Shown: positions 41,301-50,470 of the stretch, one piece after another
Position numbering within the stretch: the first letter of the stretch is position 1
Layout: each line of letters begins with the position of its first letter
Assembly: GCA_030068145.1 (NCBI GenBank)
Contig: JAPJBO010000352.1
Span: forward strand, 124,001-188,000
Direction: 5' to 3'
DNA from: Diplonema papillatum
Taxonomy: Eukaryota > Euglenozoa > Diplonemea > Diplonemida > Diplonemidae
Length of the DNA: 64,000 bases
Translations under genes and position numbers: made by a program
The notes under the pieces: generated by a model
What the model was told of the DNA's origin: nothing
Database searches by the model: none
The model's input: the letters and a program-made list of their open reading frames with translations, nothing else

Positions 41301-42579
41301 CCCGCTGCACACAAGACCGATAACCGTCACATCCGCCGTGTACCGCTTATGGGCCTGCCGCAGGCTGGCGGACATAGTTCTGTGGCAAGAGGAATGGATC
41401 GAAGAAGGACAGAAAGGCTTTCGACCGGGTCACCGGATCGAGGACGTCTTGATGGAAATTGGGCTCGAGATGGAGGACGCCTTGTTAGACGGGGAGCCGC
41501 TCTACGGTGTGGCGCTGGACTTCCGGAAATGCTTCGACATGGTCCCGCGAGAGATAGTACTGCGCTTAGCCGAGGACTTAGGATTGCACAATCGGGTTCT
41601 CAAGCCGCTGAGGGCTATCTACAGACTGCTCGCGAGACGCTTCAAGCTACCATTAGGGGTGGGCAGGGAGTTCAGTGTGACCAACGGTATCCTTCAAGGG
41701 TGCCCTGTATCCGTCATACTCATCAATGCCCTGCTGTCGGTAGTGATGAAAGCGGTCAAGAAAGAAGCGGAGGGTGTGAGTCCAAAGTCATACGCGGACG
41801 ACGCCACACTGCTGTCCAGGCTGTCGGAGGCCGCCCTGCAAAAGGGAGTGGACGTAGTAGACGAGTTCTGCACACTCACCGGTATGGAGCTAAACCTCCA
41901 GAAGACGGTCGCGTTCTCGACGAGACGTAGGCATCAGTCGACTCTCAAACTCCGCAGCGTGGATGCGCTGCTGCGGTTTAGCAAATCCGTCAAGTGCCTC
42001 GGGGTCCTAGTCTCGACGGCGAAGAATAGGACGGAAAGGTCCGACTCGGAGAGGGTGGAGAAGGCGGCTGCCCTGGCGGAAGGCCTCCGCCATGCGCCGT
42101 TCCGGTACGAAAAGCGGGTCCGGATTGTGCAGTCGAATGTGCTACCGGCGGCGCTGTCAGGCTGCTCTTTCGCGCCGGTATCGAAGGTGGCGATGAAACG
42201 GCTGACGACGTCGGTGATGGGACTGATCTGGGGTGGATCCAACCCGAAGCGCGCGAGGGAGATGGTCCTGAACTTTCAGGAGAAGGGCCACCTGACGGAT
42301 CCCGGTACATGCCTAGCATATAGGGTGACGACAGCGTTTTACGCGGCGTGCGAGAGGTTGCCACGACTGCTGCCTCTGATGGAGAGCATCCGGGGAAGAT
42401 ACGCCGAGGGGGACCTACCCCTGGGGCCAGTTGGACTGGCGATGAGGAGCATGGGGGAGTGTGGACACGTATGGGGACCCGGGCCCCTGTCTCGCACGCT
42501 GAGGAATGGTGCAACATATGACCCGTTAGTCTTCACCGCCTCCTTCGTGACATGGGGGCTGTCCACCTCCTGCCTCTGA
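38326..42579 (+). CDS. LINE ORF2: AlkB-like dioxygenase, 2A peptide, APE endonuclease, reverse transcriptase
   Basis: 1,417 codons in the same frame as ORF1. Numbering is from the GTG at 38326; ORF2 may instead be reached by reinitiation or stop read-through. AlkB-like region (about 150-315): INPHKD (H241, D243), GTLCHMEGEARNLWTHGI (H293) and RDRVSLTYR (R304, R310). These are the HxD...H iron ligands and the two arginines that bind 2-oxoglutarate. After a Pro-rich linker comes GDVEQNPGP (379-386), a canonical 2A ribosome-skipping peptide. The APE domain follows directly (FATLNVTNL, MGDLNTEED, DRILLN, PGHRLV). RT: FRKCFDMV, GILQGCPVSVILINALLS and SYADDATLL. The frame stops at 42579 after the thumb-like region. 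Confidence 0.85.
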   Translation: MNSTLVSHGAGEGQLHVDFEAVCWTSHDLSGAPATAPPDASLNHHDPKTSEPAVACLAPLRSALPSFGLPSPSTPARQFDHAETEKENSCSSSFPLPLSHGAPGLNRPGAIPRGTGFAHKQSPYNSQCARPTCNEGPPARVEGPIPGLSFQAIPRDLLDRLSRAPELNPEAQWGRLGGGRSRETQQWGHAYRLGEPPIRLERDIPEGPLKEAADLIRDRLGWEPDQLLANWYRRGVGINPHKDQRELGPRVATISLLSDTVMEWERGSRKVRTPLPVGTLCHMEGEARNLWTHGIRPDDVARDRVSLTYRAVREAASQSLQGRDTPQETPIPPPPSPQASTAPPQHQSSPAPRTLLLHHQRTLQSIKESARQRLITAGDVEQNPGPGRAEMRFATLNVTNLLQYLPAADAVEADLLCCQEVTLLPCKRVQAEEYLRKWCCHWGLPPPGRLCRNSGSRSTMNAANGGLSTLVLRPIPAYDTMTALSHAAIRSPDRVSHTVVATGAGNTFVHVFNVYCPSGNGRAESEEREDMLEKILFAAADSLGDVPIMVMGDLNTEEDRSPVLRKALRNGWSDAAELHHARTGDTPPPPTFTSARTSGTRIDRILLNRITTGAFRQCVTTAVNVPGHRLVTMTLDIAALRQIVWRFKVPREISTEGGPKWGLSDTEAYREAVQRLANSDFAERLAAQRVEEAWLEWSRVSEQYLQDAFGIPAEERGRSTGRGIKTSPKRVCITASTASDGSGAANSRQLRLRKAIHRMERICSYLAQRRGPEAVPHEVSRCWQNSRRLAQACMKDGQGTEGFPDHEEAKQLLTALREETSRLGKEGSAARFTKYRDKLNERADASRRCLTTICAGRAEPSGVLRKGAGVTANVDEMDEVLNTAWDPILRKYKDGPEPEYEPFRDRFRDHIGPHMMEAGTITGEELRILLRKKPKKSASGVDGWRMAELRELPLPLLNALADVMNLVEATGDWPASMTTALVSMVPKDESQDPLHTRPITVTSAVYRLWACRRLADIVLWQEEWIEEGQKGFRPGHRIEDVLMEIGLEMEDALLDGEPLYGVALDFRKCFDMVPREIVLRLAEDLGLHNRVLKPLRAIYRLLARRFKLPLGVGREFSVTNGILQGCPVSVILINALLSVVMKAVKKEAEGVSPKSYADDATLLSRLSEAALQKGVDVVDEFCTLTGMELNLQKTVAFSTRRRHQSTLKLRSVDALLRFSKSVKCLGVLVSTAKNRTERSDSERVEKAAALAEGLRHAPFRYEKRVRIVQSNVLPAALSGCSFAPVSKVAMKRLTTSVMGLIWGGSNPKRAREMVLNFQEKGHLTDPGTCLAYRVTTAFYAACERLPRLLPLMESIRGRYAEGDLPLGPVGLAMRSMGECGHVWGPGPLSRTLRNGATYDPLVFTASFVTWGLSTSCL

Positions 42580-42992
42580 ACTCCCCGTAGCCCCGGCGGG
42601 GGTGCCGCCTCCTGGTGCTTCTCCCTCATGGTGCGTAGCGAGTCCTCCGTCACTGACGCAACCTTGGCCGCCGAGAGGGCTGCGATCGCTCGACCGAACC
42701 ACCGCGTTTCCCGTGCTTCAGCACCTCCTTCACCGTGGCATCGTCCAGCTGCTCCACGCTCTCCACGTCCGTTTTTTTGTAACCCGGAAAAAATGCTTTA
42801 CGCACGACCCCCGTGGACTTTTTTTTTTTGGAAGAATCGTACGGGGGCCTTCGAGGCAAACTGGGAAAAATGGGCAAGACAAGCAAGTTCCAAAAGGGGA
42901 AGTTCAAATACTTCGTTTGTGGGCCGACACTCGGGTATTCTCCGGTGTCTTTTCGATTGGTGTGACTCAGTCCCTGCTGCAAATTTTGTGAA
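42580..42992 (+). other. Disrupted junction within LINE ORF2
   Basis: Between the RT frame and the C-terminal frame, all three frames have stops and there is a T tract with TTTTTTTTTTT near 42820. Either ORF2 carries one or more frameshifts or a stop here, or a small insertion has split it. The 42993 frame has no ATG-led start of its own with known LINE function, so I read it as the detached ORF2 C-terminus. Confidence 0.55.
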
Positions 42993-44948
42993 ATGCAGGA
43001 GGAGTCAATACCCAAGATAGCACCTTCGAAGAGGGGACATGAAGTTAGGGCGGACTTGAGGGCGAAGACGTGGTCCCGACTGGTGGCGAGGCGGCCGGGA
43101 TTTGAGGGCATACAGAGAGCCGACCTGGAGCGGACGAACACCTTCTGGAGGATGCGTGAATGTCCCGCGCACACCGCGAGGCTTATACGTGTAGCGTTGG
43201 CGGGGGGGGTGAACACGGCTGAGTACACGTCGCGGATGAGGCAGGCCGGAGCTGAGCCGCAGGCGCCCAGCTGCAAGCACTGTGGAAGCGGCGACACCGA
43301 GGACGAGAAACACGTATTCTGGGACTGCGGAGCGTACTCGCACATACGGCGACGAGAGGCACATGCCGAGCTGATGGCAGCCAACCGGGCCGACTGGCCC
43401 AGATGCACGCTGGAACACGGAGTGGTAGTACCCGAGAATGCCCAATTCTCGAGGCGGCTCCAGGAGATGATGGCTGAAATCCTTGCGGAACGGGCTGGGC
43501 TCGAAGCACGTGGCTGGGTGGCCAGGAACCCCACGACCCCCTGGTCGAGAGCGAATGCGATGCCTGCCGAGAAATTTGACCACCCCTTCGCGCGGATTGC
43601 CCCGGCATGGACGTGGGAGCGGAACAAGACCTGGGGACTACCGACGTTTTATGCGTTGGTAGCGTGGCTGTCGGACATGCAATGGACCGAGAACGGGCAG
43701 GCGTCAATGCTGGAGCTTGCGATCGACTTTGAACTCTTCTCGGGCCTCAGCATGCCGCTGCACGGGAATGCGCCGAAGGGGGTGAGAGAACGGGGAAACG
43801 TCCTGCGCTGCATGATGAGCGCGTTGGACAAGCTGGCGGCACAGCAAGGGCTGGGAAGCTGCATGAGAGGAGAGAGGGTGTGCCCGACGACGTCGCTGTC
43901 GTTCATGGGCATCACGGGGATATCGGGTATACGGCCCAGGCCACGCTTTCGCGAGGCACACACGGGGACGATACTTGAGGAACAAGTGAAAGGAAGCGAT
44001 GTAGGGACGCAGTGCCCGACGTACCCTGACTGGACGATCGGGAGAGCGGCGAGGTGGGCCCTGCCTGCCCCACCACAACTGCACCCAGACCCCGTGCATA
44101 TGCCGGGTGTCGGTATAGAGAAGGCACTCGTCACGTGCGCGACCCATCACAAAGGGAAGTGTGAGGCGTGCAGAGCACTCGTCCGAAGGGACGTTCCCAC
44201 GGTAGAGATGTGCTGCCGGCACCATCACCACGCGAACGATGGGCAGCCGATCGCGGTGTGCACAGAGCACAGCACGACGAAGTGCGGCGAGTGCAAGACG
44301 GCGGCGGCGTGTTGCCGCAGCGGGCATCATGCCTGCCGCACGCATGGCAGAGGAACCTGCCAAGAGTGCAAAAGGCTCCCTACGCTGACGCAGAGGCGAC
44401 CGGCGGCATGTTGCAGCCGCGGCCACCACCAGTCCAACAAGCCGAACGTCCAGTCAACCCCCGGACGCAACAAGAAGAAGAGGCCCTCCTCACCCACCCA
44501 GGTGGACGTACAACGGGAAACGCCAGTAGGAAAGCGAGCGGCGCGAGCGCCGCTCGCGGCAACGAAAAAGGAGACGGCGACGACCGGACGGGCGACCAAG
44601 AGGCCGCCACCAACGCCAGGAACCAGCGAACGACCAGCGCTGAAGAAGAGGGTGCTCGGCACCCCGAAGGAAGGCCCGATCGCCGGCCGCAAGCGGAAGA
44701 AGACGAAGGCGACCACACCCGACTCAGGGGTGCATCGAAGGAAAAAGAAGGTACCGAGGGCAGGCAGCTCTCAGAAACGACCGGGGACCACGGGCACACC
44801 AATGCCCTCGAAAGTGAAAAACGGGCACACGTGCCCGCCCTCGTACTCGCTGACTCAGTCTCTGGAATCGCAAGAAAGCCAAATCCCGCTAGCGCCACAA
44901 ATGCTCGACCTTGACGACGCAATGGCAGGTGACGACGTCATCCGATAA
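42993..44948 (+). CDS. LINE ORF2 C-terminal part, Cys/His-rich
   Basis: 651 codons. Near the start is the CCHC-type knuckle that follows the RT in many LINEs (SCKHCGSGDTEDEKHVFWDC). A region of about 250 residues of unknown fold follows. Then come three similar Cys/His units (CATHHKGKCEACR...CCRHHHH; CTEHSTTKCGECK...CCRSGHH; CRTHGRGTCQECK...CCSRGHH), each likely to bind zinc. The last 200 residues are Lys/Pro/Thr-rich and very basic, suited to nucleic acid binding. The frame ends ten bases or so before the 3' flank. Confidence 0.75.
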   Translation: MQEESIPKIAPSKRGHEVRADLRAKTWSRLVARRPGFEGIQRADLERTNTFWRMRECPAHTARLIRVALAGGVNTAEYTSRMRQAGAEPQAPSCKHCGSGDTEDEKHVFWDCGAYSHIRRREAHAELMAANRADWPRCTLEHGVVVPENAQFSRRLQEMMAEILAERAGLEARGWVARNPTTPWSRANAMPAEKFDHPFARIAPAWTWERNKTWGLPTFYALVAWLSDMQWTENGQASMLELAIDFELFSGLSMPLHGNAPKGVRERGNVLRCMMSALDKLAAQQGLGSCMRGERVCPTTSLSFMGITGISGIRPRPRFREAHTGTILEEQVKGSDVGTQCPTYPDWTIGRAARWALPAPPQLHPDPVHMPGVGIEKALVTCATHHKGKCEACRALVRRDVPTVEMCCRHHHHANDGQPIAVCTEHSTTKCGECKTAAACCRSGHHACRTHGRGTCQECKRLPTLTQRRPAACCSRGHHQSNKPNVQSTPGRNKKKRPSSPTQVDVQRETPVGKRAARAPLAATKKETATTGRATKRPPPTPGTSERPALKKRVLGTPKEGPIAGRKRKKTKATTPDSGVHRRKKKVPRAGSSQKRPGTTGTPMPSKVKNGHTCPPSYSLTQSLESQESQIPLAPQMLDLDDAMAGDDVIR

Positions 44949-44966
44949 CCTGACTTTCAAGGCAGT

Positions 44967-45016
44967 GCATGTTAATCCACGTGGTTCATGTACTTAAAAG
45001 AACTCAATGCTTAACG
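44967..45016 (+). repeat. 50-bp direct repeat at the LINE 3' end
   Basis: Partner of 36391-36440 with two transitions. It follows the LINE 3' end directly, without poly-A. Confidence 0.85.
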
Positions 45017-45537
45017 GCTTATCACGTCGGCGGTCCTGATATTACCCCCTCAGGTGACACCACTTTATCTTTAGCCATACTTCAACACACTTACCCACAG
45101 CGATCCTGGGCTGCCCAGCGCGCGGTCCACAATGGGATATGAGAACTGCTCACCTCGTGGCCCTCGAGTTCCTCGATTGTCCCTCCCTGACCTAAACGGA
45201 GACGCCGTATGCCCTTCTTTTTCGTTATTAGGTCACGTGCACTGTGTGAGGAAACTGAACCGCCCGTCAGTAGGACCTTCTGATCATGATCATTTTGCCA
45301 AATTTTCCACCTGAAACCACGTCCAGGATTTGGGCTCAGGGTCGTGCGGTAACGAAAGTTTCCTTTTGAAAACTCGCTCAGGGGAAGCCTGCCACACGGG
45401 AGTAAGCTTAAGGTGTTCGGCGGTACTGCAGAGCCACGGGCCAGTGCTAACAATCTTGCGGGTTGCCCTTCAATGTATTGTGCAGGCTAAAAAGACGTAG
45501 GCAGCGTGTTTTGGTGGTTGATCAGAATTCCTTACAG
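45017..45537. other. CLU intron with R8 and R5 pieces
   Basis: 45388-45440 is an R8 fragment and 45447-45535 an R5 copy. No exon seen. Confidence 0.65.
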
Positions 45538-45797
45538 GGCTGCATCCTCGTGTAGCCGTGTTGTGTATAAGGCTTCGTGGGGGCCTGGTCAACCATCTCA
45601 TTACAAAATGCGCAATTCTCGACCGTGATTGGTCAGTCGGGATTGCCGGGGGCGGGTCTCCATGAGAAGAGAAAAAAAAGCAAGACCTGCCCCCTGCGCC
45701 TGCTGTCTCCGGCTGCTCGGCAGACGACATACTACTACTACTGTGCAGTCCATCGTCACAGATTGTTGTTGCGTATCAAGTTCAAACTACTACTACT
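45538..45797 (+). mobile_element. SINE-like repeat R1 copy
   Basis: Near full-length copy ending in (cta)n and ttcaaactactactac, directly upstream of the likely last CLU exon. Its tail may provide that exon's acceptor region. Confidence 0.65.
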
Positions 45798-45806
45798 TGG
45801 AAACAG

Positions 45807-45915
45807 GGTCCCGCAGAAGGCCCTGATGAGAGAGCGACGAATACGATTCCTCGGGCTCGTCAGACACCACAGCGGACATGAAGCGCGCACCGGAGACAAA
45901 CAGTACGCGGGGTAA
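45807..45915 (+). CDS. CLU-domain/TPR protein, probable last exon
   Basis: Acceptor ttggaaacag gives the one base required by exon 6 (phase 2) and reads VPQKALMRERRIRFLGLVRH to a TAA at 45913-45915. A second option starts at 45835 after gatgagag in another frame: DEYDSSGSSDTTADMKRAP, then a basic tail, stop TAG at 45953-45955. Both satisfy the phase; the first has the better acceptor, the second slightly better codon bias. Either way the protein ends near 1,350 residues, usual for CLU proteins. Confidence 0.45.
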
Positions 45916-46272
45916 GAAGCGACCGAAGCATGACACGACGCGTGCAAAGAGGTAGTCGGTAGCGGCTTGTGCAGTCTATCGTCACAGACACTGTTGTTGC
46001 TGCATAACACGTTCAAACCACTACTATGTTTGCACCATGCTACTACTACTATTTTTGTTTGTGCGATTTGACCTGTATGAGTTTATTTGGGGTGTACATG
46101 TGTAGTTGGGAAGTTCTTAGTAAGTTCATGAGCAAGTTACGTTTTCTAGGATCACACCATTCAGCACCACAACACGCAGGCGCACTTACGGATAGCGGAT
46201 CCCCAGCAGTTCAGCTCGAGAAGCGCGTATTACACATCCACTCAGCATCAACACCAACAAGATCCCTTGCAC

Positions 46273-46400
46273 ATGAACAGCCACCGCGGGGGCCCGCCTG
46301 CAGGCGTCCAGCCGCTACTCAGCGCAAGCTACAACGGCACCCAGCTAAGCTACCGAAGCAGCGACGGGAACGCGCCTCCAGGGTCTCCGAGCTTTGTCAA
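46273..46400 (+). CDS. Possible first exon, Gly/Ser/Pro-rich
   Basis: From ATG at 46273 an open, GC3-rich stretch (MNSHRGGPPAGVQPLLSASY, then polar residues) ends at a GTATGC donor in phase 2. The frame is also open upstream to 46151 with Gln/His-rich sequence after a tag acceptor. No domain. It may begin a gene whose later exons I cannot follow. The BBE exon downstream is in phase 0 and so is not directly joined. Confidence 0.35.
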
Positions 46401-46564
46401 GTATGCCTTTCCTCAACGGGCTGGACTCTTGTTTCTTTGGGTGGTATTGTCCTCCTTTGACAGAGTGATCCGATGCCTCCCATCCCTCGATCTATCAAGT
46501 AACACTCGCCCGTGAACAGTGCTTGACCGCCTCCTGGGCACCTGCACTTTACTGCCACGCCTGA

Positions 46565-46830
46565 GACTCGGGTGACACCACTATTGAATGCTTTTCTACA
46601 CACGCTCTGAGATTACCCCTCAGGTGACACCACTATTTGATTCATTTTCGATCGCATATCGCACCCTGAGGGTACCGCATATCACGCCCGTCACACCCTG
46701 AGATTACCCCCCTCAGGGGACACCACTATTGAATGCTTTTCTGCCGCATATCGCACCCCTGAGGTTACCGCATATCACGCCTTCTTGACCTCAAGTGACA
46801 CCACTATGGAATGCTTTTCTACCAACACGC
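46565..46830. repeat. Degenerate tandem repeat
   Basis: 'ctcaggtgacaccactattg aatgcttttct' with 'gcatatcgcaccctgag' is repeated about four times with variations. A single unit lies at about 45044. Confidence 0.8.
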
Positions 46831-47452
46831 CAACTCCCGTTTCCAACACAGGAACGAGCCGCGGACAGTTCGATCGATCTTGACAAGGGCGGGCATGTCG
46901 TCCTTGGATAACCTCCCCATGGCGGCCCACCACGACGCGCACGACGGCTCAACTTCGACGGAATGGGATTGAAACGGACGCCAGGAAGTAGCATCGGTTC
47001 CGAGCGGAAACTGACACACGCACCCGCGCATCCTCTTTGTGCGTCCTCTGAACCTCCCACACGGGGGGTCGAATCAAGCACCGGGGTGCAGTGCTAAAGC
47101 AAAAGGCAAAGAGCAGAAGAGGCGCCCCAGCTTGTGCACGGGTCTGCCGTTTGGTTTGAGGCCCCGCAGAACCCGAGCAGGATTGGCAGAAAGGGACCCG
47201 CGATCTCAAATCGCCCGGGGAGGGTGGAGAGCACTCAGACAAGAAGCTTGCCGACTCAAACCGGCTAAAACCTGTTAAGACCACACTGGCTCAAACCATT
47301 GGGCGTTGCCACCACGTTCCGTGTCAATTAGAGTGTTTCGACGGCAGTTTCTGTGTGTTCGAAACATGACGAATGTGTTCCCATGCCGGACCGACCGGCG
47401 AGCGAACTCGCAGCGTGTTGAAAGGTTGCATCGCCGGTTTTCGGTCCCCCAG

Positions 47453-47656
47453 GCAGATCACGCACGGCTGTACGGTGACAACTACCTGCGACTTCTCAAC
47501 GTCAAGGCCGCGGTCGACCCAACTGGCGTGTTCACATTGAAGACGCAGAGCATTCCGGTGAAGAGCTTGAGCGAGCGCGTGAAGATCTGCCTGACCGCTG
47601 CTGGGGTGGAGGCTGCGATCCCAGGCGAGTTCGAAACGAAAAGAACACAAAGCTGA
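47453..47656 (+). CDS. Orphan terminal exon with BBE-type domain
   Basis: After a strong acceptor (gttttcggtcccccag) the exon reads ADHARLYGDNYLRLLNVKAA then VDPTGVFTLKTQSIP. This closely follows the C-terminal BBE signature of FAD-linked oxidases (YYGxNYxRLxxVKxxYDPxxxFxxxQSI). It ends in TGA at 47654-47656. BBE-family enzymes bind FAD covalently and oxidise small molecules or sugars. Their FAD-binding half should precede this exon, but none is recognised in the preceding 1.5 kb, so this is either one exon of a gene with long introns or a gene fragment. Confidence 0.6.
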   Translation, partial: ADHARLYGDNYLRLLNVKAAVDPTGVFTLKTQSIPVKSLSERVKICLTAAGVEAAIPGEFETKRTQS

Positions 47657-48149
47657 GGTTGTTTGATGTTTGAAAACTCAAGAAGTAATAAGTCAACTCG
47701 GAATTCCACGAGCGCCCCTCGAACGGGGTTGTTCGATGGTATGCGGTCAGAGCGTGAGCTCAGGGTATCTAGTATCATGCTCATACCGAAACTGGAACAA
47801 CCCCCCATCGAAGGAAGAGCTGCCCGCTTCGGCACGCGCTTCAGGCCTATGGCGTGGTCTCTTACTCTGCAGTTTCTTCAGGATTCCGTCTCCCGCCCCC
47901 GTCTTTTATTTGTTTCTTTGTCAGTAGTACTGTTATGCAGAAGGGAACGTTTTCGGAACAGCGGCTGCGCACGTTGAACGAACCCGACGAACACACGGAG
48001 ATTGGGAGAGGTGCACGCGAAGAGCAAAAAACGTGTCGCCTTGATCAGTCGGTGTTGCTTCGTTGCTCCGTTTGTCAGTGTACAGCCGCCAAGTCCGTGA
48101 ATGTTCTGCGCCTTTTCTTTACAGGAGCAGAAGGAAACACAAATAACGC
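47657..48149. other. No gene recognised
   Basis: Non-coding flank downstream of the BBE exon. Confidence 0.5.
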
Positions 48150-48425
48150 TAGAAAATACCCGAGGGACTGCCTTGTGCTCATTTCGATGGAGGCTAGAGA
48201 GGGGAGAAACCAATACGGTCTTTTTTGTTGAACGCTTACGCCCGCCACTAAACCCAGATTTACCTGCGTTTCGTGTGGGCTACAGAACATTCACCTCCTA
48301 TGAAATTTGGAATACTGTTGCAATAGTGGGGAGTCATCGGCATGCTGATGAATACCCACACTATACCTTTGAGATTTCGCAACTGGCAGTCTCCTCAAGT
48401 ATTTCCTGCAAAGCAGGTGCTTATA
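48150..48425 (-). mobile_element. R2 MITE, inverted copy with insertion
   Basis: Reads ggcggg..taagcg and ggcagtctcctcaagtattt on this strand. A short block containing gtcatcggcatgctgatgaa interrupts it, as near 20070. Confidence 0.7.
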
Positions 48426-48707
48426 CAAAAGAAGAAGAAGGAGAAGCAAGAGCAAGTAGCGGCCATCGGACCGCAGCCTCAATGCCACCCCATCCGCCCT
48501 GCCCCGTGGCCTGGTCGTCAACAGCTTGTGTGCAGCTCAAGGTGCCAGAATGCCCCTTTTGTTTGGGGAATGTAGCCACTTGCTGCGGTAGGCTCACCTC
48601 CCGCGAGGCGGGCTCTTCCGGGACGCTTGTGTTCGCAGAAGTTGGCGCTGGTCGCCTCGCCCGCCAGATCTGAATGGGCCTCGTCGGATCCAACCCCCCC
48701 AGAGCCT

Positions 48708-48817
48708 CTGATGATGGTCCGCCTTATGTGTCCGTGGCTTAAAGGACGGAAACACGGCGCAGACTGGACCAGTGCGGTGTTGAGCACATACCCTTTCCAA
48801 GCACGTTCTTGCAATCC
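48708..48817 (+). repeat. R3 repeat copy (conserved block only)
   Basis: Contains ctgatgatggtccgccttat, gtgtccgtggcttaaaggac and gaaacacggcgcag without the 25-bp module. Similar partial copies are at 50403-50470, 51582-51668 and 51839-51942. Confidence 0.8.
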
Positions 48818-48979
48818 CCCCAGAGCCTCAGACAGAAACGATCGAAAGAAATGTTGGTCGGACACGGCGGGGCCAACACAGAATGCGGCAGCTCCTGGAA
48901 TGGCACTTCTGCGCCGAAACGGTGTCGAAATAGAGATCCCACGTACGAATCGTGCAGTGAGGATTGCGACGCGTACACA

Positions 48980-50400
48980 GTAAAGAATTGTAAACCCTGA
49001 AGTCAAATTGCACTTCCCGTCTATTTTTTCTTTCTGTTCTTCTCTCTCTTTTTTTCCCCATCTATTTCCCTCCCTCTTTGTTTACGCACTTTGTTTGACT
49101 CTTCTATCTTAACACAAACACACAACATCTACGGGGAAAATAATTAGGGAGAAAGACCCCCATCCGTTCCGAAAGTTCATCCTTTGAAAAAAAATATTAA
49201 AAAAAGGCAAAAACAAAACCCTTCACTTAAAAAAAAAAAAAAAAAAAAAAACACAAAAAAGAAGAAGAAACAGGTTGCAAACCCAGTCTGAAATTAAAAT
49301 GAAAAAGTTTCAAGCGAACTTTCACTCTGAAAAAGGTAAGATACAAGAGGAAAGAGCTGCCTGTCGTCCGGGCTATTGCAAGAAGATGCTTCTTTTACAT
49401 GTAAGGCGTGGTGCGACAAATTCCGAGAAACGAACCAATACAAAGAAATATAAAGCAGAAAGCCAAACGACAAATGAGATGAGGACCGCAAAAGAAAACG
49501 AAAACATATCGGGATGTTGATCCGTGGCAGGGTGTGAGCCGAAACTCGACGCCGGTCTCTCCGGATTGCACCAGGAGGGAACTTCGCGGCGGAACACAAA
49601 GCACCCTGCACGAGGCACGCGCCCAAGAACCGTGCATGGCTACCGTAGCACCCTCCATGTTTGCACCTTCCTCGGATGCTACGGTCGGGAAGGGCGATTG
49701 TCAGGCCTTCGACCACCCTAAGCAACGCACTATAGTAGATTCAAGGAAGGGAGGGGGTTATTCATTGCAGCACTTTTAGTCTTGTTCAGCGCGCTACTAA
49801 TGAAGTGCGAAGGTTGCAGCTTTTTTATCATGCTCGATAGATACGTCCCCCTCAGAGCTCGGGGTTGGACCTTCGGAATACTGGTCTTTCCAAGAGAAGG
49901 AGAGACAGAAACAAGGGTTCCGCGATCGTTCAATTCGTGACAACCCACGCATTCTCTTTTTTTTCCCGCTGGCTGCCACGTGAAGCGTCCTCCCGGTGTG
50001 CGGAAGCCTTTCTTTTGTTATAGTCGGGGGAATTGACTCTTCCTTTTACGTCGGCAAACATCCGATAGTGGCGTCGCTGCAAGAGCCAGCTTCTGCTCCC
50101 GATACAAGAGCTTACCCGCCCTGACGTGTAGGTGTCCTCCATCACGTAGTACTACGTGTGTGTAGATACATAGATACCATGCAGCGGGAGATATTTGGGA
50201 TGAGTATCCACGCCGAGATGTGGGTACTAACCCCTCCCGATGCTCCTTCATGAGGATGGTATGCGCCACGTAGACTACCCACCCACCCACCTACGTAGCA
50301 CCCTACAGGGGGACCCAAAAATGGGGATGTGGGTGTAAATATACGAGAATAATTTCCCCGCCGCTGTCACGCTGTGCTGTGACGCTGCAAGCAGCTCACA
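48980..50400. other. Non-coding with R6 and a 'gtagtac' repeat
   Basis: T- and A-rich tracts at 49020-49260, R6 at 49529-49697, and at 50110-50310 a tacgtagta/accacc-rich stretch related to 63000-63300. No gene recognised. Confidence 0.6.
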
Positions 50401-50402
50401 TG

Positions 50403-50470
50403 CCGTGGCTTAAAGGACCGAAACACGGCGCAGATCGGATTCGGTACGGCAGTGGGCGCATATGTTCTTG
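50403..50470 (+). repeat. R3 repeat fragment
   Basis: Matches only the right part of the conserved block (cgtggcttaaaggaccgaaa, cacggcgcag). Confidence 0.7.

Larger units (their letters stand above)
36434..44966 (+). mobile_element. APE-type LINE with AlkB-2A, near full length
   Basis: 8.5-kb non-LTR element in sense orientation in the last CLU intron. Order: spliced-leader sequence, short 5' UTR, ORF1 (36592-38322), ORF2 with AlkB-like domain, 2A, APE nuclease and RT (38326-42579), a ~410-base gap with stops, a C-terminal frame (42993-44948) and a short 3' end without poly-A. Flanked by the 50-bp direct repeat. The Euglenozoan setting and 2A-before-APE order recall L1Tc/ingi-clade elements. 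Confidence 0.85.
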
